A stretch of 5,765 nt of DNA from contig DCIR01000067.1 in assembly GCA_002317155.1 (NCBI GenBank), positions 1 to 5,765 of the forward strand, read 5' to 3'. How positions within the stretch are numbered: the stretch's first letter is position 1; the number at the start of each line of letters is the position of its first letter. This DNA is from Lachnospiraceae bacterium UBA1721. GTDB taxonomy: Bacteria > Bacillota > Clostridia > Lachnospirales > Lachnospiraceae. A program made the position numbers and the translations under genes. Positions 1-5,661 of this stretch are shown here, in pieces. The notes under the pieces are model-generated. The model was not told where the DNA came from and did not search any database. It saw only the letters and a program-made list of their open reading frames with translations.

Positions 1-157
1 AGCGGCAGAGAATGCTAGCGGCTTGCCCACGCAAGAACAACATACTCCGCGTATAATATTTATCGTTTGTAGATACGCTCACAAAACAGCAATTCTATCT
101 GTCTATATTAATACACACAAATATAAAAAGGGACTTATCTTTTTATTTCAAACTTAT
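1..157. other. Window edge with no assignable gene
   Basis: About 50 relatively GC-rich bases at the left edge are followed by AT-rich sequence up to the asparaginase stop. The first 56 bases have an open plus-strand frame ending in TAA at 54-56, and another plus frame stays open from 2 into the asparaginase tail. Either could be the end of a convergent gene, but neither shows a recognisable motif. On the minus strand an ATG at 41-43 opens a frame to the edge. A GGAG lies only one base upstream of it, too close for a normal ribosome binding site. A short inverted repeat (CTTGC at 22-26, GCAAG at 31-35) is also present. I assign nothing here. Confidence 0.3.
125..144 (-). terminator. Weak terminator-like hairpin after the asparaginase gene
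   Basis: Fourteen bases past the TAG stop, AAAAAG and CTTTTT can form a 6-bp stem around an 8-base loop, and flanking AT bases could add pairs across a small bulge. The stem has a single G-C pair, so it is a poor intrinsic terminator. The sequence is A-rich on one side and T-rich on the other, so it could act weakly on both strands. It is listed because no better terminator is visible downstream of the gene. Confidence 0.3.
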
Positions 158-1171
158 CTATAACGCTTCTATCTCTCCCAAACAAAGCTTACAATACGCT
201 GCTATCGGCGCCCAATCTTTAAGCAAAACAATGCCAAGCTTCTCATATACCTTCACAGTTTCATACTGCGTGGTATATGCACTGTTACCAACCATATACA
301 CCGATATTCCGATATCTCTTGCCTTCTTTGCAATATCTGCCAATACTCCGTCTACAGGCCCCGTTCCCGAATGATAACTTTCCAAAAGAATCGCATCATA
401 ATCATCTGTAATCATCGACGATGTCATTCCGGGATATATATGCACAAACAGGACTTTTTTCTGTATCAAATAGTTACGATTTACAGTACATGCACTATCC
501 TTCTTATCTGAAACCATCCTACTACCGTCAGATAATCCCCCACCACAACCTGACAACTTCTTCTCACTGTCAGATAACCTTCGGTCGCTATCTGCTAATC
601 TCCAGCACCCCTCTGTCAATTCCGCATAGCATTCGTTATTCACACTGAATACATCTGATGAAAAAGTATCATGTGCAAGAATCCTATAAGCCCTATGAAT
701 CATTTTTCTTCCATCCGAATTCATATAGCTTACAAAGACTCCTGGCGCCGAATACTGCTCGATAAAATCCAGTGCCAGCTTAAAGTTATCCAGTCCATTT
801 GCCCTTGGATCATCAAGAACATAAGCACTTGATACAAGCACAACCGGTACATTCTTATTCTTTAACATAAAGTGCAAAAATCCTGCTGAATATTGTAGTG
901 TATCTGTGCCATGCATTATCAGTATGCCATCTACTGTTCCGTCATCGGCCATCGTATCAACACATTCAGCAAGACTGGATACCTTATCGAAATCCAAATT
1001 TTCACTCAATATGGAATATGGCTGAACTGTGACGAATTCCGTATTATGAGCGGAATCATATTTGTCATAATACATCTCTATCAGTTTGTAATCTGATTTT
1101 ACAGATATATATCCTTCTGCATCGATACAGCTACCGATTGTCCCACCGGTAAATATTGCACCTATCCTCAT
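158..1171 (-). CDS. Asparaginase-family protein (type I/II L-asparaginase fold), catalytic lysine not evident
   Basis: A 337-aa protein of the L-asparaginase/glutaminase family, which hydrolyses L-asparagine to aspartate and ammonia. No signal peptide is visible, so it is probably cytoplasmic. The N-terminal TGGTIGS motif (residues 8-14) supplies the nucleophile-type threonine T11. HGTDT (87-91) supplies T89 and D90 of the second threonine site. An ILSENLD segment (54-60) fits the substrate-binding serine loop. YPGMT (246-250) and SYHSGTGP (265-272) match the C-terminal half of the fold. The start is an ATG preceded by AAGGA at 1178-1182, six bases away. The segment 153-170, where family members carry the catalytic lysine, reads DGRKMIHRAYRILAHDTF and has no obvious equivalent. 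Residues about 191-225 form a degenerate heptapeptide repeat not typical of the family. The gene lies 108 bp after the HAD gene with no terminator between them. Family membership is secure; asparaginase activity is not. Confidence 0.85.
   Translation of the reverse strand: MRIGAIFTGGTIGSCIDAEGYISVKSDYKLIEMYYDKYDSAHNTEFVTVQPYSILSENLDFDKVSSLAECVDTMADDGTVDGILIMHGTDTLQYSAGFLHFMLKNKNVPVVLVSSAYVLDDPRANGLDNFKLALDFIEQYSAPGVFVSYMNSDGRKMIHRAYRILAHDTFSSDVFSVNNECYAELTEGCWRLADSDRRLSDSEKKLSGCGGGLSDGSRMVSDKKDSACTVNRNYLIQKKVLFVHIYPGMTSSMITDDYDAILLESYHSGTGPVDGVLADIAKKARDIGISVYMVGNSAYTTQYETVKVYEKLGIVLLKDWAPIAAYCKLCLGEIEAL
497..601 (-). repeat. Degenerate 21-bp tandem repeat (five units) inside the asparaginase gene
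   Basis: Residues 191-225 read as five heptads: RLADSDR, RLSDSEK, KLSGCGG, GLSDGSR, MVSDKKD. At DNA level units two and four share the 9-mer GTCAGATAA on the plus strand (569-577 and 527-535), exactly 42 bases apart, and agree at about 14 of 21 positions by eye. The segment lies between the N-terminal catalytic domain and the start of the C-terminal domain, so it probably makes a flexible, charged linker extension. Confidence 0.65.
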
Positions 1172-1177
1172 TGTTTT

Positions 1178-1182
1178 TCCTT
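1178..1182 (-). promoter_or_regulatory. Ribosome binding site of the asparaginase gene
   Basis: AAGGA lies six bases before the ATG at 1171. It overlaps an in-frame TAA (1181-1183) that closes the frame left by the upstream repeat copies, so the repeat region cannot be fused to the asparaginase by readthrough of a single stop. Confidence 0.7.
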
Positions 1183-1195
1183 AATCATTAAGCAA

Positions 1196-1303
1196 ACAGT
1201 TTACCTGTCATTTATCCAATCCGTTAATTAAATGATTTTCCTGTTATTTATACAATATATTAATTAAATGATTTACCTGTTATTTATCCAGGCCCTTGAT
1301 CAC
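1196..1303 (-). repeat. 36-bp tandem repeat derived from the 3' end of the HAD gene
   Basis: Three units at a 36-base period cover the HAD gene end and the following intergenic space, with a decayed partial fourth unit running to about 1178. The two intergenic units (1244-1279 and 1208-1243) agree at 30 of 36 positions by eye. The in-gene unit shares the last seven codons plus the start of the following unit. Each unit ends in a stop codon in the same frame: TAA at 1280-1282, TAA at 1244-1246, TGA at 1208-1210. The encoded ends compare as IKGLDK-stop (gene), INILYK-stop and INGLDK-stop. Both inter-unit junctions contain the palindrome TTAATTAA (1260-1267 and 1224-1231). There are no spacers, so this is not a CRISPR array. 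Tandem duplication by slippage is the simplest origin. Confidence 0.8.
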
Positions 1304-1927
1304 TTCCGGTATATCTGACGGACTATATACCACGTGTTTTTCGTCTTCAAGCTCGCCAAAGCCATAATCAGCATATACAAATGTTGCTCCGGCATCAGCT
1401 GTAGCCTTTTTGTCTCCTGCAGTATCACCTACGTATACGGTCTCATCTGCATCAAGACCGTTCTTCTCCATGAGAATACTCATTGTCTCACCTTTACTGA
1501 GTCCGGTATCACCGAAGCAAAGATAATCCTCTATATATTCTCCTATGCCAAGCTTGGCCGTTACAAGCTCGATATAGCCCTTCTGGCAATTGCTGACAAT
1601 AAATAACCTGTATTCTCTAGACAACTCCTTAATGGTGTCCACAATGCCCTCAAATGAGATATCCTCCTCATTAGCTTCGAGACATTCATGCTCATACTTG
1701 CAGCACAGCTCCAGGAGCTCATCTTTTTTACTCTGCTCTTCAACATCATAAAAAATATGATCAGCTATTATATTCATCGGGAGTCCAAATTCTTTTTTGA
1801 GATTCTCAGCCTCTATTTTTGCCTTAGAATATCCCAGTTCATCTACTGCCTGTTGCCATCCTTTTGCAACAACCCCAGTAGAATTCCAAAGTGTACCATC
1901 TATATCAAAAATTACATTTTTCTTCAT
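1280..1927 (-). CDS. HAD-family hydrolase, phosphoglycolate-phosphatase-like (subfamily IA)
   Basis: A 215-aa soluble haloacid-dehalogenase-fold phosphatase. All four HAD motifs are visible: DIDGT (residues 8-12) with nucleophile D8 and general acid D10; S112 in IVSN; K145 in LSKGE; and GDTAGD (167-172) with Mg-binding D168 and D172. The stretch between motifs I and II (about 14-90) is helical in character and fits a C1 cap, as in phosphoglycolate phosphatases and the PpaX/Gph group. Substrate cannot be read from sequence. The ATG at 1927 was chosen because AAAGGAG lies five bases upstream and DIDGT then falls near residue 8, as in the family. An ATG further up (1987) would add 20 residues and overlap the sulfatase gene. 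The gap to the sulfatase stop is 10 bp, so the genes are very likely one operon. The 3' end belongs to a 36-bp tandem repeat. Confidence 0.9.
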   Translation of the reverse strand: MKKNVIFDIDGTLWNSTGVVAKGWQQAVDELGYSKAKIEAENLKKEFGLPMNIIADHIFYDVEEQSKKDELLELCCKYEHECLEANEEDISFEGIVDTIKELSREYRLFIVSNCQKGYIELVTAKLGIGEYIEDYLCFGDTGLSKGETMSILMEKNGLDADETVYVGDTAGDKKATADAGATFVYADYGFGELEDEKHVVYSPSDIPEVIKGLDK

Positions 1928-1932
1928 AACAG

Positions 1933-1939
1933 CTCCTTT
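1933..1939 (-). promoter_or_regulatory. Ribosome binding site of the HAD gene, overlapping the upstream stop
   Basis: AAAGGAG ends five bases before the HAD ATG. Its first two bases are the last two of the sulfatase TAA stop (1938-1940). Ribosomes finishing the sulfatase would therefore sit on this site, which suggests translational coupling. It also fixes the HAD start at 1927. Confidence 0.85.
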
Positions 1940-4316
1940 ACCAATAATTCTGCTCAACAATCGGTATCTCAATACCCAAAGCATCACATATATACTGATA
2001 ATAATCCGTATCCATTATTTTTTGTGAGTATTTCCATCTATTACTCAACAAATCCTTGTAATTGGATACATAATCGTCAGGCAACTCCTCATCAGTAAGA
2101 TATACAGTCTGTCCGGTCTGTGAATTGAACATGACCTTATCTGTAATAAAACTTTTATTGATAAATAATGCAACACCTTCTGTGTCTGACAAAATATCTC
2201 TTCCCATCAGAAGCCTTGAATCATATGAAAAGCCAAACAGATTCAAAAGTGTCGGGAGTATATCCATGCTGCAGCAATACTTATCAACAACAATAGGCTC
2301 CTTGATTGAACCTGACCACAACACAAGATTACTCTTGTAAAGTTCAAAATACGGATCAACTTCATGTCCAAGGATTTCAGAATACTCTTCATTTGTCAGT
2401 CCATAAGGCCAATGATCTCCTGTAAAACATATAACTGTTCTGTCAGCGATGCCTTTTTCTTCTAATTGATCTATCAGATACTCAAGCGCTCTGTCCAGTT
2501 CCATCTGACATGCAATATACGCCTTACAAGCATCCGAATAAGGCAAATCAGCCACTTCCTCACGATGCTTCATAGACATAGCATTTCCGCCGAAATTATA
2601 GTTCATATGGCCACTGACCGTCATATAGTAAACATGAAAAATGTCATCATCAATGAACTCAGGAATAGACGCCTGCATCATCTCCAGATCTGACTCCGGC
2701 CAGCTTCTTGTAATCTGTAATCCGTTACCCACTCCGGTGTAATAATAGCCCATTCCCGGATACGTTTTATCTCTGTCATAATAAGTGTAATCATTATCAT
2801 GATATGCACGACTGGTAATTCCATAGGTCATATTAAACAAATTACCAAGTGCAAACGGCATCGAGTTTTGGCCCGCAATTCTAAAATTAGTAGCTCCCCC
2901 GTTTGTAGGCATCAGGCTCGTAGAGCATACAAACTCTCCATCAGAAGTAGAACCACCTGTTTTCGGATTATAGAAATTATTGAACACAAATCCTTCGTTA
3001 ACGAGCTTATACAACGTAGGCGTAAGTTCCTCATCCACCGCAAGAGGACAAAAAGCTTCACATGTCAGGAAAATCAAATTATATCCTTCAAACATTCCTG
3101 TATATTCATTTTTGTATGACGGCTCCACCGAGGCAAAATACCTGTGAATACCGGCGATTTCACTGTTAGTCTCAGCATCTGCCAGCGCCACAAAATCTAT
3201 ATCAAGCATATTTGGCGATGTATCAATTACTCTCTGAGCAGTCTCATCTATCGCATCTTCATCCGTACCATTGATTCCATCTGCACTTCCTGAGTTGCCC
3301 ACATCGCCAGCCTGAGAATTATCATTATTTCCGTTTGCAGCGTCGCCACCAGCATTCCCCGATACATCTGACGTAGCGGTACCACTCTGTGATGTCGCCG
3401 CATTATGTGCCGCAGGATCGTAGTGCCATACCTCGAACTCTTCCTCTTCCTCTACTTTAGGATGAATAATGTTCTTTATCTCAATTTCAGCAGATGCCAA
3501 AACGCCGAGTCTTGGGAATGAAAAATCACTTATATTTTCTCCAGTAATCAATTCATAGGGAGAAAACGACTCCTTACCATATGAAAAAACCACTCCAACC
3601 TCTGCACCAATAAATAACAAAAGCGCAACCAGCGGAACGAAGCACAGTTTTATATGAACTCTCTTATAGGTGATTCTCTTAAATACACGAAGTAATACAT
3701 ATACCACTATCGGAAGCAATACAATAAGCGTAAGCTGCCATGCATTTTGTTTTATATTGTTCCATATTTCACGATAATACTGAGTAATCTTGGCATTGGA
3801 CGAATCAATCAGCTTTACTGAAAAAAACACCTTAAACGCCGAATAGTACATCTGATTTAAGCCATAATAAAACAGTAATGCGCCATATATAATTCCTTCA
3901 ACAATCTTAGTTCCTATTTTAGGCAAAAACATAGTAACAAGTGAAAGAATGATTGCTGTCGGAACGCACATAATGAGCTTAACCGGCAAATACTTAACAT
4001 CATTACCTATCGAAAGGAAATGAAACAAGAACTCCTCATATACAATCAATATGAGAAATACCGCAATACGAACAGGCACTCCGGATAGGCTGCTAAAAAA
4101 GCTTGCTTTTCTCGAAGCATTTTGTTCATTATTCTCTTTTTGATCATGCATTTTAGCTTCATGAGCATCTTCATGAATTTCTTCATGAACTATTTCTTTA
4201 TGCACTATTTCTTTATGCACTTCTTTATCCGTAGTTTCTTCACAATGAATTGAGCTTATCTCTATATCTATATACTCATCAATGCTGTCACTACTCTCAG
4301 AATTTGTACTTCCCAC
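1938..4316 (-). CDS. LTA synthase family protein (membrane-anchored sulfatase-fold phosphoglycerol transferase-like)
   Basis: With the GTG start this is a 792-aa membrane enzyme of the LtaS type. LtaS polymerises glycerol-phosphate from phosphatidylglycerol onto a lipid anchor outside the membrane; the substrate of this protein is not proven. Layout: a charged cytoplasmic segment (1-80) with His-rich repeats; five hydrophobic helices at about 81-101, 110-132, 138-158, 192-212 and 223-244; an acidic run then an Asn/Gly/Ser/Asp-rich linker (about 300-365); then the extracellular sulfatase domain. Catalytic features fit LtaS: E420 in TCEAF as metal ligand, T457 in GGSTSDGEF as the catalytic threonine, H570 in TVSGH, and D634-H635 in TGDHWPYG as metal ligands. 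YHDNDYTYYDR (505-515) matches the family's substrate-site segment. It exceeds the roughly 650 aa of S. aureus LtaS through the N-terminal segment and linker. GTG at 4316 was chosen because GGAG lies eight bases upstream. The gene follows the tsf terminator and is coupled to the HAD gene. Confidence 0.88.
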   Translation of the reverse strand: MGSTNSESSDSIDEYIDIEISSIHCEETTDKEVHKEIVHKEIVHEEIHEDAHEAKMHDQKENNEQNASRKASFFSSLSGVPVRIAVFLILIVYEEFLFHFLSIGNDVKYLPVKLIMCVPTAIILSLVTMFLPKIGTKIVEGIIYGALLFYYGLNQMYYSAFKVFFSVKLIDSSNAKITQYYREIWNNIKQNAWQLTLIVLLPIVVYVLLRVFKRITYKRVHIKLCFVPLVALLLFIGAEVGVVFSYGKESFSPYELITGENISDFSFPRLGVLASAEIEIKNIIHPKVEEEEEFEVWHYDPAAHNAATSQSGTATSDVSGNAGGDAANGNNDNSQAGDVGNSGSADGINGTDEDAIDETAQRVIDTSPNMLDIDFVALADAETNSEIAGIHRYFASVEPSYKNEYTGMFEGYNLIFLTCEAFCPLAVDEELTPTLYKLVNEGFVFNNFYNPKTGGSTSDGEFVCSTSLMPTNGGATNFRIAGQNSMPFALGNLFNMTYGITSRAYHDNDYTYYDRDKTYPGMGYYYTGVGNGLQITRSWPESDLEMMQASIPEFIDDDIFHVYYMTVSGHMNYNFGGNAMSMKHREEVADLPYSDACKAYIACQMELDRALEYLIDQLEEKGIADRTVICFTGDHWPYGLTNEEYSEILGHEVDPYFELYKSNLVLWSGSIKEPIVVDKYCCSMDILPTLLNLFGFSYDSRLLMGRDILSDTEGVALFINKSFITDKVMFNSQTGQTVYLTDEELPDDYVSNYKDLLSNRWKYSQKIMDTDYYQYICDALGIEIPIVEQNYW
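4143..4220 (-). repeat. 15-bp tandem repeat encoding a His-rich N-terminal segment
   Basis: Two exact 15-bp copies (4191-4205 and 4206-4220) encode VHKEI twice. They are followed by degenerate copies reading VHEEI, HEDA and HEA, then KMH. The resulting segment (about residues 33-58 from the GTG start) has His at intervals of 4-5 residues among Glu and Lys. It lies before the first membrane helix, so it should be cytoplasmic, and could be a charged helix. Confidence 0.8.
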
Positions 4317-4324
4317 AACAAAAT

Positions 4325-4328
4325 CTCC
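4325..4328 (-). promoter_or_regulatory. Ribosome binding site that decides the GTG start of the LTA-synthase-like gene
   Basis: GGAG is followed by eight bases and then GTG at 4316. A TTG six codons further upstream (4334) is in the same frame, but this site lies inside that longer reading and no Shine-Dalgarno sequence precedes the TTG. An in-frame TAG lies just two codons before the TTG, so these two codons are the only plausible upstream starts. Confidence 0.75.
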
Positions 4329-4336
4329 GAACAAAA

Positions 4337-4345
4337 ACTATACCA
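4337..4345 (-). promoter_or_regulatory. Candidate extended -10 promoter of the LTA-synthase-like gene
   Basis: On the minus strand TGGTATAGT matches the extended -10 form TGnTATAAT with one mismatch in the hexamer. It directly follows the tsf terminator stem, and its TG overlaps the T-tract. No good -35 is seen at 17 bases, as is common for extended -10 promoters. Transcription would begin near 4330, leaving a leader of roughly 14 bases that still contains the GGAG. This is a pattern match only. Confidence 0.4.
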
Positions 4346-4375
4346 AAAGAGCCATCCGATTACTCGAATGGCTCT
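4345..4375 (-). terminator. Strong intrinsic terminator of tsf
   Basis: AGAGCCAT and ATGGCTCT (4368-4375 and 4348-4355) form eight perfect pairs. They continue through a U-G wobble and three more pairs (CGA with TCG) to a GTAA loop, a GNRA-type tetraloop. A run of four T follows at 4345-4348. It begins 28 bases after the tsf stop and separates tsf from the LTA-synthase-like gene. Confidence 0.88.
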
Positions 4376-4402
4376 AAATAACTAATATTAATTCGTTAAG
4401 AA

Positions 4403-5494
4403 TTAGCCGAGCTGAGCTGCAACTTCCTCTGCGAAGTTCTCGCTCTTCTTCTGCATACCTTCACCAACCTCGAAACGAACTGCCTTCTTGATAACAAGAT
4501 TAGCATCAACGCTCTTAAGGTAAGCTGCTACAGTCTGCTTTCCATCCTCTGCTCTTACATAAGTCTGATCGAGGAGGCAGATTTCCTTCATCTGCTTGGT
4601 TACACGACCCTCAGCAAGACCTGCGAAAATCTTATCTGCAACGATGTTAGCCTTGTCATCCATTGCAAGACCTGCAAGACCAGCCTTTGCAGCATCTGAA
4701 AGGAAGTTGAAAAGGAAGTTCATGTTAAAGCTCTTATCAGCCTTCTTCTCTTCATAGATAGCGATATCTGCATCGCTCCATACCTTATCAGCAATAGCCT
4801 TGTCGATAAGTCTCTGCATAATAGGCTTAGGAAGAGTATCAGGAGCATTGAGTGAGCTGTCAATGGTGATTTCTCTAATCTTAGCAAGCTCGTCCTCTGA
4901 GATATCATCTCTTGAGATATACTGAGGATTCATAGCTGCGATCTGCATAGCTACATTTGAAAGAGCTTCCTGAATCTTGTCACCCTGAGCGCCATCTGCT
5001 GCTACAAGAACACCGATTCTTCCGCCACCATGGATGTAGGTAGCAACGCTGTCTGCTGAAACAACCATAAATCTTCTGAAAGAAAGCTTCTCACCGATCT
5101 TAAGAGTCTTCTCAGCGAATACCTCGGTAAGTCCGCCATCAAGGAGAGCCTGTACATCCTCGCCATCCTTACCACCTTCCTTGCCTGATGCAAGTGCGGT
5201 GTTAGCGATATCCTGTACGAACTCCTGGAATACTTCATTCTTAGCTACGAAGTCGGTCTCAGAGTTAACTTCTACAACTACAGCCTTGTTTCCGTCAACA
5301 GCAACACGGCAGATACCCTCTGCTGCGATTCTTGAAGCCTTCTTCTCCATCTTAGCTGCACCGCTCTTCTTCAGAACTTCTACAGCTGCGTCAAAATTAC
5401 CATCAGTCTCAGTAAGTGCCTTCTTGCACTCCATCATTCCTGCGCCGGTAGCCTCGCGCAGTTCCTTTACCATAGATGCAGTAATAGCTGCCAT
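4403..5494 (-). CDS. tsf: Translation elongation factor Ts (EF-Ts), long form
   Basis: EF-Ts is the cytoplasmic nucleotide exchange factor that releases GDP from EF-Tu. The N-terminal UBA-like domain (VKELREATGAGMMECKKAL, 9-27) and the EF-Tu-contacting TDFVAKN motif (80-86) are intact. The C terminus shows the family features EICLLDQ (304-310), RFEVGEG (340-346) and NFAEEVAAQ (353-361). At 363 aa it is about 70 residues longer than the B. subtilis protein. The extra length falls mainly at about 219-281, between the REIT helix and the segment leading to GRVTKQMKEICLL. The ATG at 5494 was chosen because AGGAG lies nine bases upstream and the family begins MAxIT. An in-frame TTG at 5530 would add 12 non-homologous residues before that site. 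It follows rpsB in the usual order, but with a hairpin terminator in the gap, so it may be expressed by readthrough plus its own promoter. Confidence 0.97.
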   Translation of the reverse strand: MAAITASMVKELREATGAGMMECKKALTETDGNFDAAVEVLKKSGAAKMEKKASRIAAEGICRVAVDGNKAVVVEVNSETDFVAKNEVFQEFVQDIANTALASGKEGGKDGEDVQALLDGGLTEVFAEKTLKIGEKLSFRRFMVVSADSVATYIHGGGRIGVLVAADGAQGDKIQEALSNVAMQIAAMNPQYISRDDISEDELAKIREITIDSSLNAPDTLPKPIMQRLIDKAIADKVWSDADIAIYEEKKADKSFNMNFLFNFLSDAAKAGLAGLAMDDKANIVADKIFAGLAEGRVTKQMKEICLLDQTYVRAEDGKQTVAAYLKSVDANLVIKKAVRFEVGEGMQKKSENFAEEVAAQLG

Positions 5495-5503
5495 TTTTTT
5501 GTT

Positions 5504-5508
5504 CTCCT
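5504..5508 (-). promoter_or_regulatory. Ribosome binding site of tsf
   Basis: AGGAG stands nine bases before the ATG at 5494, with an A-rich spacer typical of a highly translated gene. It rules out the in-frame TTG start at 5530, which would place this site inside the coding region. Confidence 0.88.
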
Positions 5509-5524
5509 TTTCGAAAAAATAGGT

Positions 5525-5544
5525 GGGCAAAATAATCTCTGCCC
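5525..5544 (-). other. Inverted repeat in the tsf leader
   Basis: GGGCA and TGCCC form a 5-bp stem around a 10-base loop, with ATA/TAT pairing possible outside a 3-base bulge. Six T follow shortly after (5515-5520). It could be a weak leader hairpin or attenuator, or chance; the stem is short. Confidence 0.3.
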
Positions 5545-5546
5545 TA

Positions 5547-5573
5547 TTTATAAATCAAGGTTCTAAATCTCAA
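5547..5573 (-). promoter_or_regulatory. Candidate tsf promoter downstream of the rpsB hairpin
   Basis: TTGAGA (5568-5573, five of six consensus bases) and TATAAA (5547-5552, five of six) are separated by 15 bases, shorter than the ideal 17. The -35 overlaps the T-tract of the rpsB terminator. Initiation near 5540 would give a leader of about 45 bases ending at the tsf ribosome binding site. Only a pattern match; the short spacing lowers confidence. Confidence 0.35.
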
Positions 5574-5601
5574 AAATAGGGGAGTTATTCGCTCCCCTAT
5601 T
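5572..5601 (-). terminator. Intrinsic terminator or attenuator between rpsB and tsf
   Basis: AATAGGGGAG (5592-5601) and CTCCCCTATT (5575-5584) form a perfect 10-bp stem around a 7-base loop. The T run at the end of the stem continues through 5572. The hairpin starts about 60 bases after the rpsB stop. Because rpsB and tsf are normally co-transcribed, partial termination lowering tsf relative to rpsB is a plausible role. Confidence 0.8.
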
Positions 5602-5661
5602 AGCTTTTCATATAAGAATTATGAGATCATTGATTAACAATCTCAATTATCTGCCAAAGAA

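Noticed and set aside
52..57. Perfect TATAAT on the plus strand
   Set aside because: No -35 at suitable spacing (the nearest, TTGCCC, is 23 bases away), and the DNA downstream on that strand is the antisense of the asparaginase gene.
1196..1303. 36-bp repeat considered as a CRISPR array
   Set aside because: The units abut directly with no unique spacers and include the coding end of the HAD gene.
1928..1987. Longer HAD protein starting at ATG 1987
   Set aside because: It would overlap the sulfatase gene by 50 bases and add 20 residues before the DIDGT motif. The ATG at 1927 has AAAGGAG five bases upstream.
1938..4334. TTG start for the LTA-synthase-like gene at 4334
   Set aside because: No ribosome binding site precedes it, and the only good GGAG lies inside this longer reading, eight bases before the GTG at 4316.
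5181..5522. Plus-strand open frame of 113 codons opposite tsf
   Set aside because: It is the antisense shadow of a strongly codon-biased gene, with no matching product and no supporting signals.
5495..5530. Longer EF-Ts starting at TTG 5530
   Set aside because: It adds 12 residues unlike the family, and the AGGAG site would then lie inside the gene. MAAIT at 5494 matches EF-Ts N termini.
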